Assembly (NCBI GenBank): GCA_902535565.1
Contig: CACAUH010000048.1
Coordinates: 1 to 10,157 of the forward strand
Reading direction: 5' to 3'
From: an uncultured Bacteroidota bacterium
Lineage (GTDB): Bacteria; Bacteroidota; Bacteroidia; Flavobacteriales; UA16
DNA length: 10,157 nucleotides
Positions 1 to 7,214 of this stretch are shown here, one piece after another; positions within the stretch are counted from its first letter, which is position 1, and each line of letters starts with the position of its first letter. Under the pieces are notes generated by a model, which worked only from the letters and a program-made list of their open reading frames with translations, had not been told where the DNA came from and searched no databases. A program made the translations under genes and the position numbers.

Positions 1-102
1 GGCCGATTGAAAAGGTTCGCCTGCTGCGTCACAGCCCCAAAGGGCCACACCAAGACACGTGGCCAGAACCAGATGACCGGTTCCACTCCATCGACCTCGC
101 AT
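1..102 (-). CDS. N-terminus of a predicted lipoprotein, cut by the window edge
   Basis: The minus strand is open from an ATG at 102-100 to the window edge, giving 34 codons. The N-terminus has basic residues (R2, R4), a hydrophobic run from about residue 11 to 21, and a lipobox L21-W22-G23-C24 followed by Asp and small residues. This is a classical lipoprotein signal peptide, with Cys24 the expected lipidated residue. The start lies 18 bases after the stop of the T9SS-sorted protein gene on the same strand, so the two are probably co-transcribed. In-frame TTG and GTG codons just upstream (114-112 and 108-106) are alternative starts, but ATG is preferred. No Shine-Dalgarno site is visible. Only the signal peptide is in view, so no function can be given. 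The signal-peptide composition makes a chance open frame unlikely. Confidence 0.6.
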   Translation of the reverse strand, partial: MRGRWSGTGHLVLATCLGVALWGCDAAGEPFQSA

Positions 103-120
103 CCCCACAATCAAGGGGCC

Positions 121-933
121 TCAATGCCGGGAAACGACAACGCGCCGCTTATCCCATATTCCATTGCGTTCTACATGCAACAAATAGACCTGCTCTGGAA
201 GGTCAGCCACATCCATTTGGAATGCCGCCTTACCAGGAAACAGCGCACGCACCGTGCGGCCCGTTAAGTCGCGGAGGAGCGCAGTTTCAATCACAGCGTC
301 CGATTCGATTTCGAGCTGATCCGCCACGGGGTTCGGATGCACATCCAAGGACATATCAAACAGCGGAACATGCATGCCGGTCGTGTCAATAGAGCCGGTG
401 TCGTTGGTGTTGGAAATGATCATGGTCTCCCACCAAATCGTATCGCCATTGGCCACACCCCAAGGGCCCCTCAAACCGAAACGGCCAACTGGACCGTCGT
501 AGACACCACTTGTTGGAATCGCCTCAAGGTCGATGATATAAGTCCCATATTCCGTCATGCCCGTGTCAACTTGAAAATTGAAATGACAAATGGCCGCGTT
601 GGTCCCCGGAGGATAGACAAACAAACGGGCATTGGGGTTATTTGACGCCGATGGGTTTCGAAGCGAAATCTCCACTTGATTGTAGTCCGAAGCGTCAATT
701 CCAAGATTGCTCTGAAGTGTGCCACTGCGCATCACAGGTGTTTCGTTGAAAGCGCGCATCCCCATCGCTTCCGGAGTGGCGGTCAGTGTGCATCCCAAGT
801 TGGATTCACCTGCACTAACCCAGCCCTCTTTCGAGTTTTGCCAATTGTAAACGATTTGTGCAGCCGCAGTGCAGTTAGACAGCAAACCGAAGGCGACGCA
901 AACGAAGGGGAGAAAGAAGTTCCCGTGTTTCAT
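121..933 (-). CDS. Secreted protein with type IX secretion C-terminal sorting domain
   Basis: This 270-residue protein begins with a signal peptide (about residues 1-26, hydrophobic core 6-18, likely cleavage after the TAAAQ segment). Residues about 27-175 form a beta-rich region with aromatic and glycine residues, resembling the galactose-binding-like or carbohydrate-binding jelly-roll modules seen in flavobacterial secreted proteins; that resemblance is inferred by eye. A linker rich in Thr, Asp and Asn (about 173-193) leads to a C-terminal domain from about 195 to 270. This starts with the LDVHPNP motif and ends in a basic tail, which is the type A T9SS sorting signature. The protein should therefore cross the outer membrane by T9SS and be released or anchored at the surface. 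No catalytic motif is visible, so a binding or adhesion role is more likely than an enzyme. A lipoprotein gene follows 18 bases downstream. Confidence 0.85.
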   Translation of the reverse strand: MKHGNFFLPFVCVAFGLLSNCTAAAQIVYNWQNSKEGWVSAGESNLGCTLTATPEAMGMRAFNETPVMRSGTLQSNLGIDASDYNQVEISLRNPSASNNPNARLFVYPPGTNAAICHFNFQVDTGMTEYGTYIIDLEAIPTSGVYDGPVGRFGLRGPWGVANGDTIWWETMIISNTNDTGSIDTTGMHVPLFDMSLDVHPNPVADQLEIESDAVIETALLRDLTGRTVRALFPGKAAFQMDVADLPEQVYLLHVERNGIWDKRRVVVSRH

Positions 934-964
934 GATTTCTGAAAAATGAAGGCCACAAAGCCGA

Positions 965-985
965 AGAAGTCATCATTGGACTTCT
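965..985 (-). terminator. Candidate hairpin between two minus-strand genes
   Basis: A perfect 7-base stem (965-971 pairing with 979-985) with a 7-base loop lies in the 106-base gap between the end of the LEA14-like lipoprotein gene and the start of the T9SS protein gene. On the minus strand it is followed by a mixed sequence containing CTTTG rather than a clean T-run. It could be a weak terminator for the peptidase-lipoprotein pair or a 5' UTR element of the T9SS gene. The stem is short and moderate in GC, so this is tentative. Confidence 0.25.
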
Positions 986-1039
986 CACGCAAGCTACGCA
1001 TAATCAACAAGTAAAGGAGACGTTACCCGCCCAGTTAGG

Positions 1040-1516
1040 TCAGTCCACAATCCGAATCCGCTGTTCGTGGTGTATCGCTAAGGTTCGCTGCACTCCCCAC
1101 GCCTTGCCCCTCACCCATCCTTGCACCTTCACCGGCGCACCTTGGACGAGAAACTCAAACCAATTCTGGCTGAGAACATCGGAAAACCGACGGGAGTCTA
1201 AAACAGCATCCAATCGAACCACAGCATCGGCCTTTCGGGCCAGTCGCTCCTCGGGAACAAACTGCAAAACACCCACAGAATCCGCCCCCACCCAGAGGCC
1301 CAGTTGACTCTCTTGGATGTCGACTTTATAGCCATTGGGGTTATACAACCCGATGTCAATGCCCACAACCGTCGCTTCATCTCCAAGAGACCGGAAGTCA
1401 GAAATCGACACGCTGCGCACCTCGAAATCCTGGGGCTGAAAACACCCTGTCCACATCCAAGCCCCGAGAATCAACCCCGAAATCACCAACGGCGCAGACC
1501 CGGAATCAACCCGCAT
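1040..1516 (-). CDS. LEA14-like (LEA type 2 family) lipoprotein
   Basis: The preferred ATG is at 1516-1514, giving 158 residues. From there the protein has a signal peptide with a hydrophobic run at about 9-22 and a lipobox ending W22-T23-G24-C25, so it should be a membrane-anchored lipoprotein. The mature part (about 31-155) shows the pattern of the LEA14/LEA_2 beta-sandwich: an early beta strand, a central LYNPNGYKVDI segment typical of the family, and later strands ending in a basic-hydrophobic repeat. Members of this family are small periplasmic or surface proteins of unclear function; a stress or scaffold role is usually guessed. A longer in-frame reading back to 1612 adds 32 non-hydrophobic residues before the signal peptide and is judged spurious. 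The start overlaps the last 11 bases of the M20 peptidase gene in another frame, suggesting translational coupling in one transcript. Confidence 0.8.
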   Translation of the reverse strand: MRVDSGSAPLVISGLILGAWMWTGCFQPQDFEVRSVSISDFRSLGDEATVVGIDIGLYNPNGYKVDIQESQLGLWVGADSVGVLQFVPEERLARKADAVVRLDAVLDSRRFSDVLSQNWFEFLVQGAPVKVQGWVRGKAWGVQRTLAIHHEQRIRIVD

Positions 1517-2894
1517 GGAATTCCGCAAACCGCGCATGGAAGTGCGGGATGGTCTCAATGCCCTTGAAGTAATTGAACACCCCGTAATGCTCATCCGGAG
1601 AATGAATCGCATCGCTGTCCAACCCGAATCCCATCAATACGGTCTTGAGGCCAAGAATTCGCTCAAAACTGGTGACAATTGGAATGCTCCCGCCCCCGCG
1701 GAAGGGGACCGGCTTGCGCCCAAATGTGGCCTCCATGGCCGCTGCGGCAGCCCGGTAACCAGGATGGTCTATCGGGGTCACTGCAGGGTGTGCGCCATGC
1801 ATCACCATCACCTCCACTTTGCAGCTTTTCGGGCAGATGGATTCAAAGTGATCCTTAAACAGCTGGGTAATCTCGTCCGGGTCCTGGTCCGGGACCAACC
1901 GCATGGAAATCTTGGCACTCGCCTCCGATGCAATCACGGTCTTGGCCCCCTCACCGGTGTAGCCTCCCCAGATGCCATTGACATCAAGTGTCGGGCGAAT
2001 CGACATGCGCTCAGGGGCGCTGTAATCGCCTTCGCCTTCGGTACCTCCAATGCCGATGCTCGCCTTGTATTCCTCCTCGCTGAATGGCGCCTCCGCCATC
2101 GCCTCACGCTCCTCTGCTGACAATTCGATAACCTTGTCATAAAAGCCCGGAACCGTGATGCGTTGCTGCTCGTCTTTAAGCGACGCAATCAACTCGCACA
2201 AGATGTTGATTGGGTTGGGCGCTGCACCGCCATAAAGGCCGCTGTGCAGGTCCCGATTCGGCCCCACCACTTTGACCTCAACGTAACTCAAACCGCGCAA
2301 CCCTGTTGTGATGCTGGGGGTGTCGTTGGCAATGATGCCCGTGTCGCTCACCAAGACCACATCCGCAGAAAGGAGGTCCTTGTTCTGATCGAGGAAGTCA
2401 TCCAAGTGATCGCTTCCGACCTCCTCTTCTCCCTCAATAACGAACTTAAGGTTGACCGGCTGTTCACCCGACTGAACCATCGACTCCAACGCCTTCACGT
2501 GCATGAACATTTGGCCTTTGTCATCGCAAGCACCTCGAGCGAAAATGGCCCCCTCCGGATGCAATTCCGTCTTCCGAACAACCGGCTCAAACGCCGGAGA
2601 CGTCCACAAGTCGAGGGGGTCTGGCGGCTGGACATCGTAGTGGCCATAGACGAGGACCGTGGGCAAGCTGGGGTCGACTATGCGCTCGCCATATACAACA
2701 GGGTATCCTGGTGTTTTCATGACTTCGACCCGATCGGCACCCGCTTTGCGAAGGTGATCTGCCACAGACTCTGCGCAGCGAATCACATCGCCCTTGAAGG
2801 CGGGGTCGGCACTGATCGAAGGGATGCGGAGGAGGTCGAACAGCTCTTCGAGAAAACGGTCCTTGTTGGCAGAGAGAAAGTCCTGTGCAGTCAT
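1506..2894 (-). CDS. M20 family metallopeptidase (dipeptidase)
   Basis: This 462-residue cytoplasmic enzyme is predicted to hydrolyse dipeptides or small peptides using two metal ions, usually Zn or Mn. The M20 active-site set appears complete: H85-x-D87 in GHYDVQP, bridging D124 in ACDDKG, general base E157 and ligand E158 in EGEEEVGS, D184 in VSDTG, H217 of the dimerisation lid in DLHSGLYGG, and H431 near the C-terminus in AIHSPDEH. Assignments follow the carnosinase/CN2 pattern. Length and the glycine-rich FRGGGSIPI segment fit the dipeptidase branch rather than ArgE or DapE. The start at 2894 is chosen because the family motif begins directly with MTAQDFL; an in-frame extension to 3005 adds a low-complexity, non-homologous-looking N-terminus. 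It is the first gene of a pair with the LEA14-like lipoprotein, which overlaps its stop. The exact substrate cannot be read from sequence. Confidence 0.92.
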   Translation of the reverse strand: MTAQDFLSANKDRFLEELFDLLRIPSISADPAFKGDVIRCAESVADHLRKAGADRVEVMKTPGYPVVYGERIVDPSLPTVLVYGHYDVQPPDPLDLWTSPAFEPVVRKTELHPEGAIFARGACDDKGQMFMHVKALESMVQSGEQPVNLKFVIEGEEEVGSDHLDDFLDQNKDLLSADVVLVSDTGIIANDTPSITTGLRGLSYVEVKVVGPNRDLHSGLYGGAAPNPINILCELIASLKDEQQRITVPGFYDKVIELSAEEREAMAEAPFSEEEYKASIGIGGTEGEGDYSAPERMSIRPTLDVNGIWGGYTGEGAKTVIASEASAKISMRLVPDQDPDEITQLFKDHFESICPKSCKVEVMVMHGAHPAVTPIDHPGYRAAAAAMEATFGRKPVPFRGGGSIPIVTSFERILGLKTVLMGFGLDSDAIHSPDEHYGVFNYFKGIETIPHFHARFAEFHAG

Positions 2895-2942
2895 GGCTGC
2901 AATGTCGCACCCACCACGTCTACGGGCAATGCCTCGGAAAGC

Positions 2943-2973
2943 CAAAAAAATGGAGCCTGAAGCGTCCAACCAA
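2943..2973 (-). promoter_or_regulatory. Candidate Bacteroidota-type promoter for the M20 peptidase gene
   Basis: On the minus strand, TTGGTTGG at 2973-2966 is followed, after a 20-base spacer counted from the first TTG, by a T-run ending in TTTG at 2950-2943. Bacteroidota promoters typically carry TTTG or TTG near -33 and TAnnTTTG near -7 with about this spacing. The TA of the -7 box is missing (the run is all T), so the match is partial. It would place the transcript start roughly 40 bases before the ATG. Confidence 0.3.
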
Positions 2974-3103
2974 GAACGCGCCACAGCCACAAGACACTCT
3001 GCCACACAATTCCAACGTCCGCCTTCACCGCCTCACCCTCAAGTCCCTCCGTGCTCCACCGATGGCAGAGCATCGGTATCTTGTCGTCGCTTTGGACAGG
3101 ACA

Positions 3104-4303
3104 ATGCATCCCCAGCCAGAACCTCTCGAAACCGGAGTTGCACCCGTGCGCTTCGACGACACCTCCATCGCCTTTGCCCACCGCTCGGATATCGAGTTGA
3201 AGCGGGCGCGTTGGATGTTCAGCATTATTGGCGCCCCTTCGCTCGTCCGATTTGGATCTAAAATGCTGCGTTTTGCCGTTGCCCTGCGGTTGCCCCTCCG
3301 CTGGGCATTGGGGCCTGTATTCGACTACTTCTGCGGAGGAGAAGACATCACTGACAGCCTCTCCACCGCAAAGCGGCTCCATCAATTCGGCGTCAAAACC
3401 ATCTTGGACTTCAGTGCGGAAGGACAGACAGGAGACCTCGCTTTGGATGCTGCACGAGACGAAATCATGGCCACCATCCAGGCCGCTGAAGGAAACGATC
3501 AGTTCGCCTTTGCGGTCTTCAAAGTCAGCGCCCTTTCGGACAACGACCTTCTGGAAGCCAAAGGGAGCAATGGCCCATTAGGAGCGCTTCAAAAGACCGC
3601 ATGGAGCAAAGTAGAGGGCCGTGTGGCTCAGCTGTGTCAAGAAGCAGCATCCAAGAACGTGCGCATCATGATCGATGCCGAAGAAACCTGGCTACAAGGT
3701 GCCATCGACGGCCTTGCAGAATCTATGATGCAAGCACACAACCAAACGCGATGCGTGGTCTACACCACGGCCCAACTTTACCGACATGACCGGCTCGATT
3801 ATGTGCGCGAACTCCAAACCAAAGCAAGAAAAGAAGGGTGGATTTCCGGCGTCAAGTTGGTGCGCGGCGCTTACATGGAGAAAGAGCGGGAACGGGCTGC
3901 AGAACGTGGATTGCCGTCGCCCATTCAACCTGACAAAGCATCCACTGACCGCGACTTTGATGCCGCAATCGATTTCGCCCTCGACCACCTGGATCACCTT
4001 CATATCGTGTGTGGCACCCACAACGAAGCCAGCACCGCACGCCTAGCAGACGGCATGATCACCCGTGGCCTGCCCCCTGACGACAACCGCGTGGCCTTTG
4101 CCCAACTATTGGGAATGAGCGACAACTTGAGTTTCAACTTGGCCCATCGGGGGTTCCTGTCGGCCAAGTATGTGCCCTATGGCCCACTTTTAGAATCCAT
4201 CCCTTACCTCATCCGCAGGGCAGAAGAAAACACCTCTGTTCGGGGACAAACATCGCGCGAACTGGGCCTCATCCGCACCGAACTGGCGCGACGAAAACAC
4301 TGA
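3104..4303 (+). CDS. Proline dehydrogenase (monofunctional, FAD-dependent)
   Basis: This 399-residue protein oxidises L-proline to pyrroline-5-carboxylate and passes electrons from FAD to the respiratory quinone pool, the first step of proline catabolism. The (beta/alpha)8 PRODH motifs are present in order: LDFSAEG (101-107), the MIDAEETW segment (D191-E194), KLVRGAY (251-257), GTHN (304-307), the QLLGMSD segment (334-340), PYG (358-360) and the substrate-carboxylate arginine pair R371-R372 in YLIRRAEEN. The length fits the short Bacteroidota form without a fused P5C dehydrogenase. The start at 3104 is chosen because family members begin shortly before the RFDDTSIAF segment; an in-frame extension back to 2885 would overlap the divergent peptidase gene and looks non-coding. 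An ATG at 3062 is another possibility. A GGACAGGA stretch just before 3104 could help ribosome binding. It converges on the DUF4258-like gene with only 5 bases between stops. Confidence 0.93.
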   Translation: MHPQPEPLETGVAPVRFDDTSIAFAHRSDIELKRARWMFSIIGAPSLVRFGSKMLRFAVALRLPLRWALGPVFDYFCGGEDITDSLSTAKRLHQFGVKTILDFSAEGQTGDLALDAARDEIMATIQAAEGNDQFAFAVFKVSALSDNDLLEAKGSNGPLGALQKTAWSKVEGRVAQLCQEAASKNVRIMIDAEETWLQGAIDGLAESMMQAHNQTRCVVYTTAQLYRHDRLDYVRELQTKARKEGWISGVKLVRGAYMEKERERAAERGLPSPIQPDKASTDRDFDAAIDFALDHLDHLHIVCGTHNEASTARLADGMITRGLPPDDNRVAFAQLLGMSDNLSFNLAHRGFLSAKYVPYGPLLESIPYLIRRAEENTSVRGQTSRELGLIRTELARRKH

Positions 4304-4308
4304 TCCAC

Positions 4309-4698
4309 TCAGTCACATTCACATTGGGCTGAAGCGGCCGCCAGATCTACATTCCGCACCGTCGTTGTGGAGTCGGTCCTCACATATTCCGCGGATGTCT
4401 CGTCCCCCTCTATGTGATAGAATTTGCCAGTGCCTTCTTCATTGCGGACATCACTTTGGCCGTAGCGGATTCGCCCGTCTTCAAGAAGAGACCGCAAATC
4501 GGCCATGGTCAGCACACCGCACCGCATCAGACAACGGGTTCTCTCGTCCCCAACCAAGCCAGGCTCTCCCAAGAATCGACGCACCTGCTCGTTGGGCAGC
4601 CACTGACTGCAGGATCTGCTTCCAAAGAAGAACAGGGCAAGGAGGGTTCCCATAAACAGGCCCATCATGTAACGCCACAACCGCTGAGTAAAGGTCAT
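4309..4698 (-). CDS. Small membrane-anchored DUF4258-like protein
   Basis: This 129-residue protein has a basic N-terminus, one hydrophobic segment (about 11-26) ending in FFFGSRSC, and a soluble domain. The cysteine at 30 lacks a proper lipobox, so a transmembrane anchor with the rest outside the cytoplasm is more likely than lipidation. The soluble part carries C56 and C60 in a RCLMRCG segment, a LxxLLEDGRIRYGQSDV stretch and a terminal C126-E-C128. This arrangement resembles small Bacteroidota proteins annotated DUF4258, whose function is unknown; the match is by eye. It is transcribed divergently from the ABC cassette, 41 bases away, and converges on proline dehydrogenase. A CATCTTTG sequence at 4710-4703, one mismatch from TAnnTTTG, sits just before the ATG but has no partner -33 box. 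The four cysteines could bind a metal or form disulfides. Confidence 0.7.
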   Translation of the reverse strand: MTFTQRLWRYMMGLFMGTLLALFFFGSRSCSQWLPNEQVRRFLGEPGLVGDERTRCLMRCGVLTMADLRSLLEDGRIRYGQSDVRNEEGTGKFYHIEGDETSAEYVRTDSTTTVRNVDLAAASAQCECD

Positions 4699-4739
4699 GG
4701 TGCAAAGATGGGGGCGCCGACATCGTAACTTCCCATTCC

Positions 4740-5384
4740 ATGCTCAGAACGCAAGGATTGAGATACCACTATGAAAACGGTGGGCCGGAACTGGCCTTCC
4801 CGGATCTCGAAGTGAACCGTGGAAAGGAACTGCTCCTGCTTGGAGCCTCGGGCACGGGCAAAACAACCCTGCTGCATTTAATCGCCGGAATGCGCACCCC
4901 TAACGAAGGGATGGTGACCCTAAACGAAACAGCATTTAGCGCCCTCTCACCGGCAAACCGAGACCTGGCCAGGGGCAAGCACATGGGCATCGTATTTCAA
5001 ACCACACACTTTGTCCAAAGCCTCACTGTATCCGAAAACCTTGCCTTGGCGCGCACGCTGGCTGGGCTCAATCCAGATGCACACAGGATCAAAAGCCTGT
5101 TGACCGGCCTGGGACTCAAACACAAACTCGGTTCCAGAGTCGATGCCCTATCCGTTGGTGAGCAACAGCGGGTTTCCATCGCACGAGCTGTGGTCCATGA
5201 ACCCGGAATCATCCTTGCCGATGAACCGACCAGCGCCCTAGACGACACCAACACAGATGCCGTCCTCGACTTGCTCCGAACCCAAGCGCAAGATGCCGGT
5301 GCAGCGCTGCTCATTGTCACACATGACCAACGCCTGAAGGACCGAATGGCCGACCGGGTGGAATTAAAACCCTCTGCGTCATGA
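4740..5384 (+). CDS. ABC transporter ATP-binding protein, MacB/LolD-like
   Basis: This 214-residue ATPase is the cytoplasmic motor of an ABC system. All hallmarks are present: Walker A GASGTGKT (35-42), Q-loop Gln87 in VFQTTH, signature LSVGEQQR (137-144, with SVGEQ in place of the usual LSGGQ), Walker B ending D161-E162 in IILADEP, D-loop SALDD, and H-loop His195 in VTHD. Size and sequence place it in the MacB/LolD/FtsE group, which works with FtsX-type permeases on lipoproteins, efflux or envelope processes rather than classical import. Its stop overlaps the start of the permease gene (ATGA at 5381-5384), a sign of translational coupling. Together with the downstream CxxC protein it resembles the zrgB-like ATPase of the Vibrio zinc-regulated cassette, but the substrate is not shown by the sequence. 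Confidence 0.93.
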   Translation: MLRTQGLRYHYENGGPELAFPDLEVNRGKELLLLGASGTGKTTLLHLIAGMRTPNEGMVTLNETAFSALSPANRDLARGKHMGIVFQTTHFVQSLTVSENLALARTLAGLNPDAHRIKSLLTGLGLKHKLGSRVDALSVGEQQRVSIARAVVHEPGIILADEPTSALDDTNTDAVLDLLRTQAQDAGAALLIVTHDQRLKDRMADRVELKPSAS

Positions 5385-6553
5385 AATCCGCCCGTTTGGC
5401 CCGCCGAAACGTTCTGGACAGACCGCTGGAAAGCGGGCTGAGCATCCTGCTGCTCGCCTTTGGGGTAGGCATCATCAGCCTCATGCTGCTCATGCAACGC
5501 AGCATCAATGAAGACTTGGATCGAAACATCAAGGACATCGACCTTGTGCTCGGCGCCAAAGGCAGCCCTCTTCAACTCATTCTGGCCAACGTCTACCATG
5601 TTGATGTTCCAACCGGCAACATCCCGCTCGCCGAAGCCAAAAAGGTGATGCGCCACCCTTACATCTCAGAGGCCATCCCGCTCGCGTATGGAGACAACTA
5701 CGAACTATTCCGCATCGTGGGAACAGAACCGAGCTATGCTGAGCACTATGAAGCCCAAGTCGAAAAAGGACGACAATTTGACACCCCCTTCGAAGTAACG
5801 ATTGGGTCCGAAGTGGCCAGAAGCACAGGACTTGATGTGGGCGACACCTTCTACAGTGCCCATGGACTCACCGACGGAACTGACGTACACAGGGACAAAG
5901 CCTATACCGTGGTCGGCATCTTTGGCACCACCGGCGCAGTCATTGACCAACTGCTCTTGACACCGATTGAATCCATCTGGGGCGTTCATGAAGACGTGGA
6001 AGACGCCGATGACGAAATCACGGCAGTGTTGCTCAAGAAAAAGAACCCGTTGGCCATTCTCACCTTGCCCAACCTCCTTCGGGACACCCCAATGCAAGTG
6101 GCGCTTCCGGCCATCGAAATGAACCGACTGACCCAACAATTCGGAATCGGTCTTGACACCCTGCGGGCCGTGGCCATGCTGATCATGGGCCTTTCATTTG
6201 TAAGTGTCTTTATCGCCTTGTTCTCCAGCCTCCGGGACCGACGGTATGAACTGGCCTTGATGCGAACCATGGGGGCCACACCACGTCGGCTGTTCAACCT
6301 GGTCCTGTTCGAGGGGCTCTGGATGACCCTGACGGGCATCGTCATCGGGTTGCTGTTGAGTCGGATAGGCGTCGCCGTCCTGGCCAGTGCCCTGTCAGAC
6401 CGGTTCCATTACGATGTGGCACAGTTGACCCCCGTTTCTGGCGAGTTGGCATTGGTAATCGGCGCCTTGGCTGTGGGAACCCTTGCTGCGGCCTTGCCTG
6501 CCCGTTCTGCCCTGCGCATCGACATTTCGAATACGTTGGGTCAGGGACGTTGA
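5381..6553 (+). CDS. FtsX/MacB-type ABC transporter permease
   Basis: This 390-residue inner-membrane protein has the layout of a four-helix FtsX/MacB permease: a transmembrane helix at about 19-38, a large extracytoplasmic domain (about 40-255), then helices at about 261-281, 307-336 and 355-373. Between helices 2 and 3 is the conserved coupling segment with RRYELALMRTMGA (about 287-299) that contacts the ATPase. The extracytoplasmic domain contains an AHGLTDGTDVH segment (160-170) and a TVVGIFGTTGAVIDQ stretch (176-190). I associate these with the permease subfamily that travels with DUF3299 proteins; that recognition is from memory. The two histidines and nearby acidic residues (H203, E204, D205, E207-D211) could bind a metal, which is inference. 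It is coupled to the ATPase by ATGA overlap and followed 32 bases later by the exported CxxC protein. Confidence 0.9.
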   Translation: MKSARLARRNVLDRPLESGLSILLLAFGVGIISLMLLMQRSINEDLDRNIKDIDLVLGAKGSPLQLILANVYHVDVPTGNIPLAEAKKVMRHPYISEAIPLAYGDNYELFRIVGTEPSYAEHYEAQVEKGRQFDTPFEVTIGSEVARSTGLDVGDTFYSAHGLTDGTDVHRDKAYTVVGIFGTTGAVIDQLLLTPIESIWGVHEDVEDADDEITAVLLKKKNPLAILTLPNLLRDTPMQVALPAIEMNRLTQQFGIGLDTLRAVAMLIMGLSFVSVFIALFSSLRDRRYELALMRTMGATPRRLFNLVLFEGLWMTLTGIVIGLLLSRIGVAVLASALSDRFHYDVAQLTPVSGELALVIGALAVGTLAAALPARSALRIDISNTLGQGR

Positions 6554-6585
6554 CAAAGGAGGCTTCCCAAGCGTACCTTCACAAC

Positions 6586-7176
6586 ATGTCGAAGTCTTGG
6601 CAACGTACCCTGTACGCAGCACTCGGAATTCTTGGTGTCGCCGCCATGGACCTGAGCTCATACTGCCATCCCGACCCCGCCTCTCCCGACTTGGCACTCA
6701 TCGGCGCCGCCAAAGCTGCTCGGCCAGATGAGGCTTTAGCATTGGACGCGCCCATCACGGCGTCTAACAACATCAGGTTAAGCGCCACAGATTTTCGAGA
6801 GTTGACGTGGGCCGAATTGGCCGATGTAGACTTCAAAGACGTTTACCTCGAAGAATTGGATAGCTACTATTGGAAGCCTGAGTTTGGTCCGCAGGTGTTA
6901 GCAGCGGAAAGTGAAGACGTCTACATCACGGGCTACGTGATTCCCGTCGACCTCGACGAAGACTTCTATGTCCTCTCGCGTTACCCCTTCGCCAACTGTT
7001 TCTTCTGTGGCGGAGCCGGTCCCGAAAGTGTGGTGGACCTCCGGTTTTCAGAGAGCGACCACAGGGCCTACCAAACAGACGACCGACTCACCTTCCACGG
7101 CAACCTTCGGCTCAACGCGGACGACGTTTACCAGATGAACTATATCCTGGAAGACGCAGAAGAACACCCCCTCTGA
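6586..7176 (+). CDS. Exported CxxC protein resembling DUF3299, third gene of the ABC cassette
   Basis: From the ATG at 6586 the protein has 196 residues. Residues 7-22 form a hydrophobic signal or anchor, followed by a Cys at 27 whose context (SSYC) is a poor lipobox. The C-terminal domain (about 110-192) contains ITGYVIPVDLD (114-124), YPFANCFFCGGAGPES (133-148, with C138-x2-C141) and a final strand-rich part with DRLTFHGNLRLN. This layout matches what I know of DUF3299-like proteins that accompany an ABC ATPase and FtsX permease. It is probably periplasmic and could bind a metal or be redox-active through the CxxC; neither is proven. An in-frame TTG at 6550 overlaps the permease stop and would add 12 residues; the ATG is preferred. 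A strong-looking AAAGGAGG (6555-6562) lies 23 bases before the ATG, too far for a normal ribosome binding site. Confidence 0.75.
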   Translation: MSKSWQRTLYAALGILGVAAMDLSSYCHPDPASPDLALIGAAKAARPDEALALDAPITASNNIRLSATDFRELTWAELADVDFKDVYLEELDSYYWKPEFGPQVLAAESEDVYITGYVIPVDLDEDFYVLSRYPFANCFFCGGAGPESVVDLRFSESDHRAYQTDDRLTFHGNLRLNADDVYQMNYILEDAEEHPL

Positions 7177-7214
7177 TTCTGTTTCCAAGCGACTCAATTT
7201 CACAGAACACAAAA

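Noticed and set aside
103..118. CCCC / GGGG inverted repeat just after the T9SS gene, considered as terminator
   Set aside because: Only a 4-base stem, no T-run, and the downstream lipoprotein gene starts within the same segment.
2163..2960. Plus-strand open frame of 265 codons
   Set aside because: It lies wholly antisense to the M20 peptidase gene, which has a complete active-site motif set; the antisense translation shows no domain or normal composition.
2895..3005. Extended N-terminus of the M20 peptidase
   Set aside because: The extra 37 codons are not part of the family and occupy the intergenic promoter region; the ATG at 2894 gives the usual length.
2885..3103. Extended N-terminus of proline dehydrogenase
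   Set aside because: The extra 73 codons overlap the divergent peptidase gene start and have an odd composition; the family starts near 3104.
4997..5656. Minus-strand open frame of 219 codons
   Set aside because: It is antisense to the ABC ATPase and permease genes, whose motifs are unambiguous; it is a by-product of GC-rich codon use.
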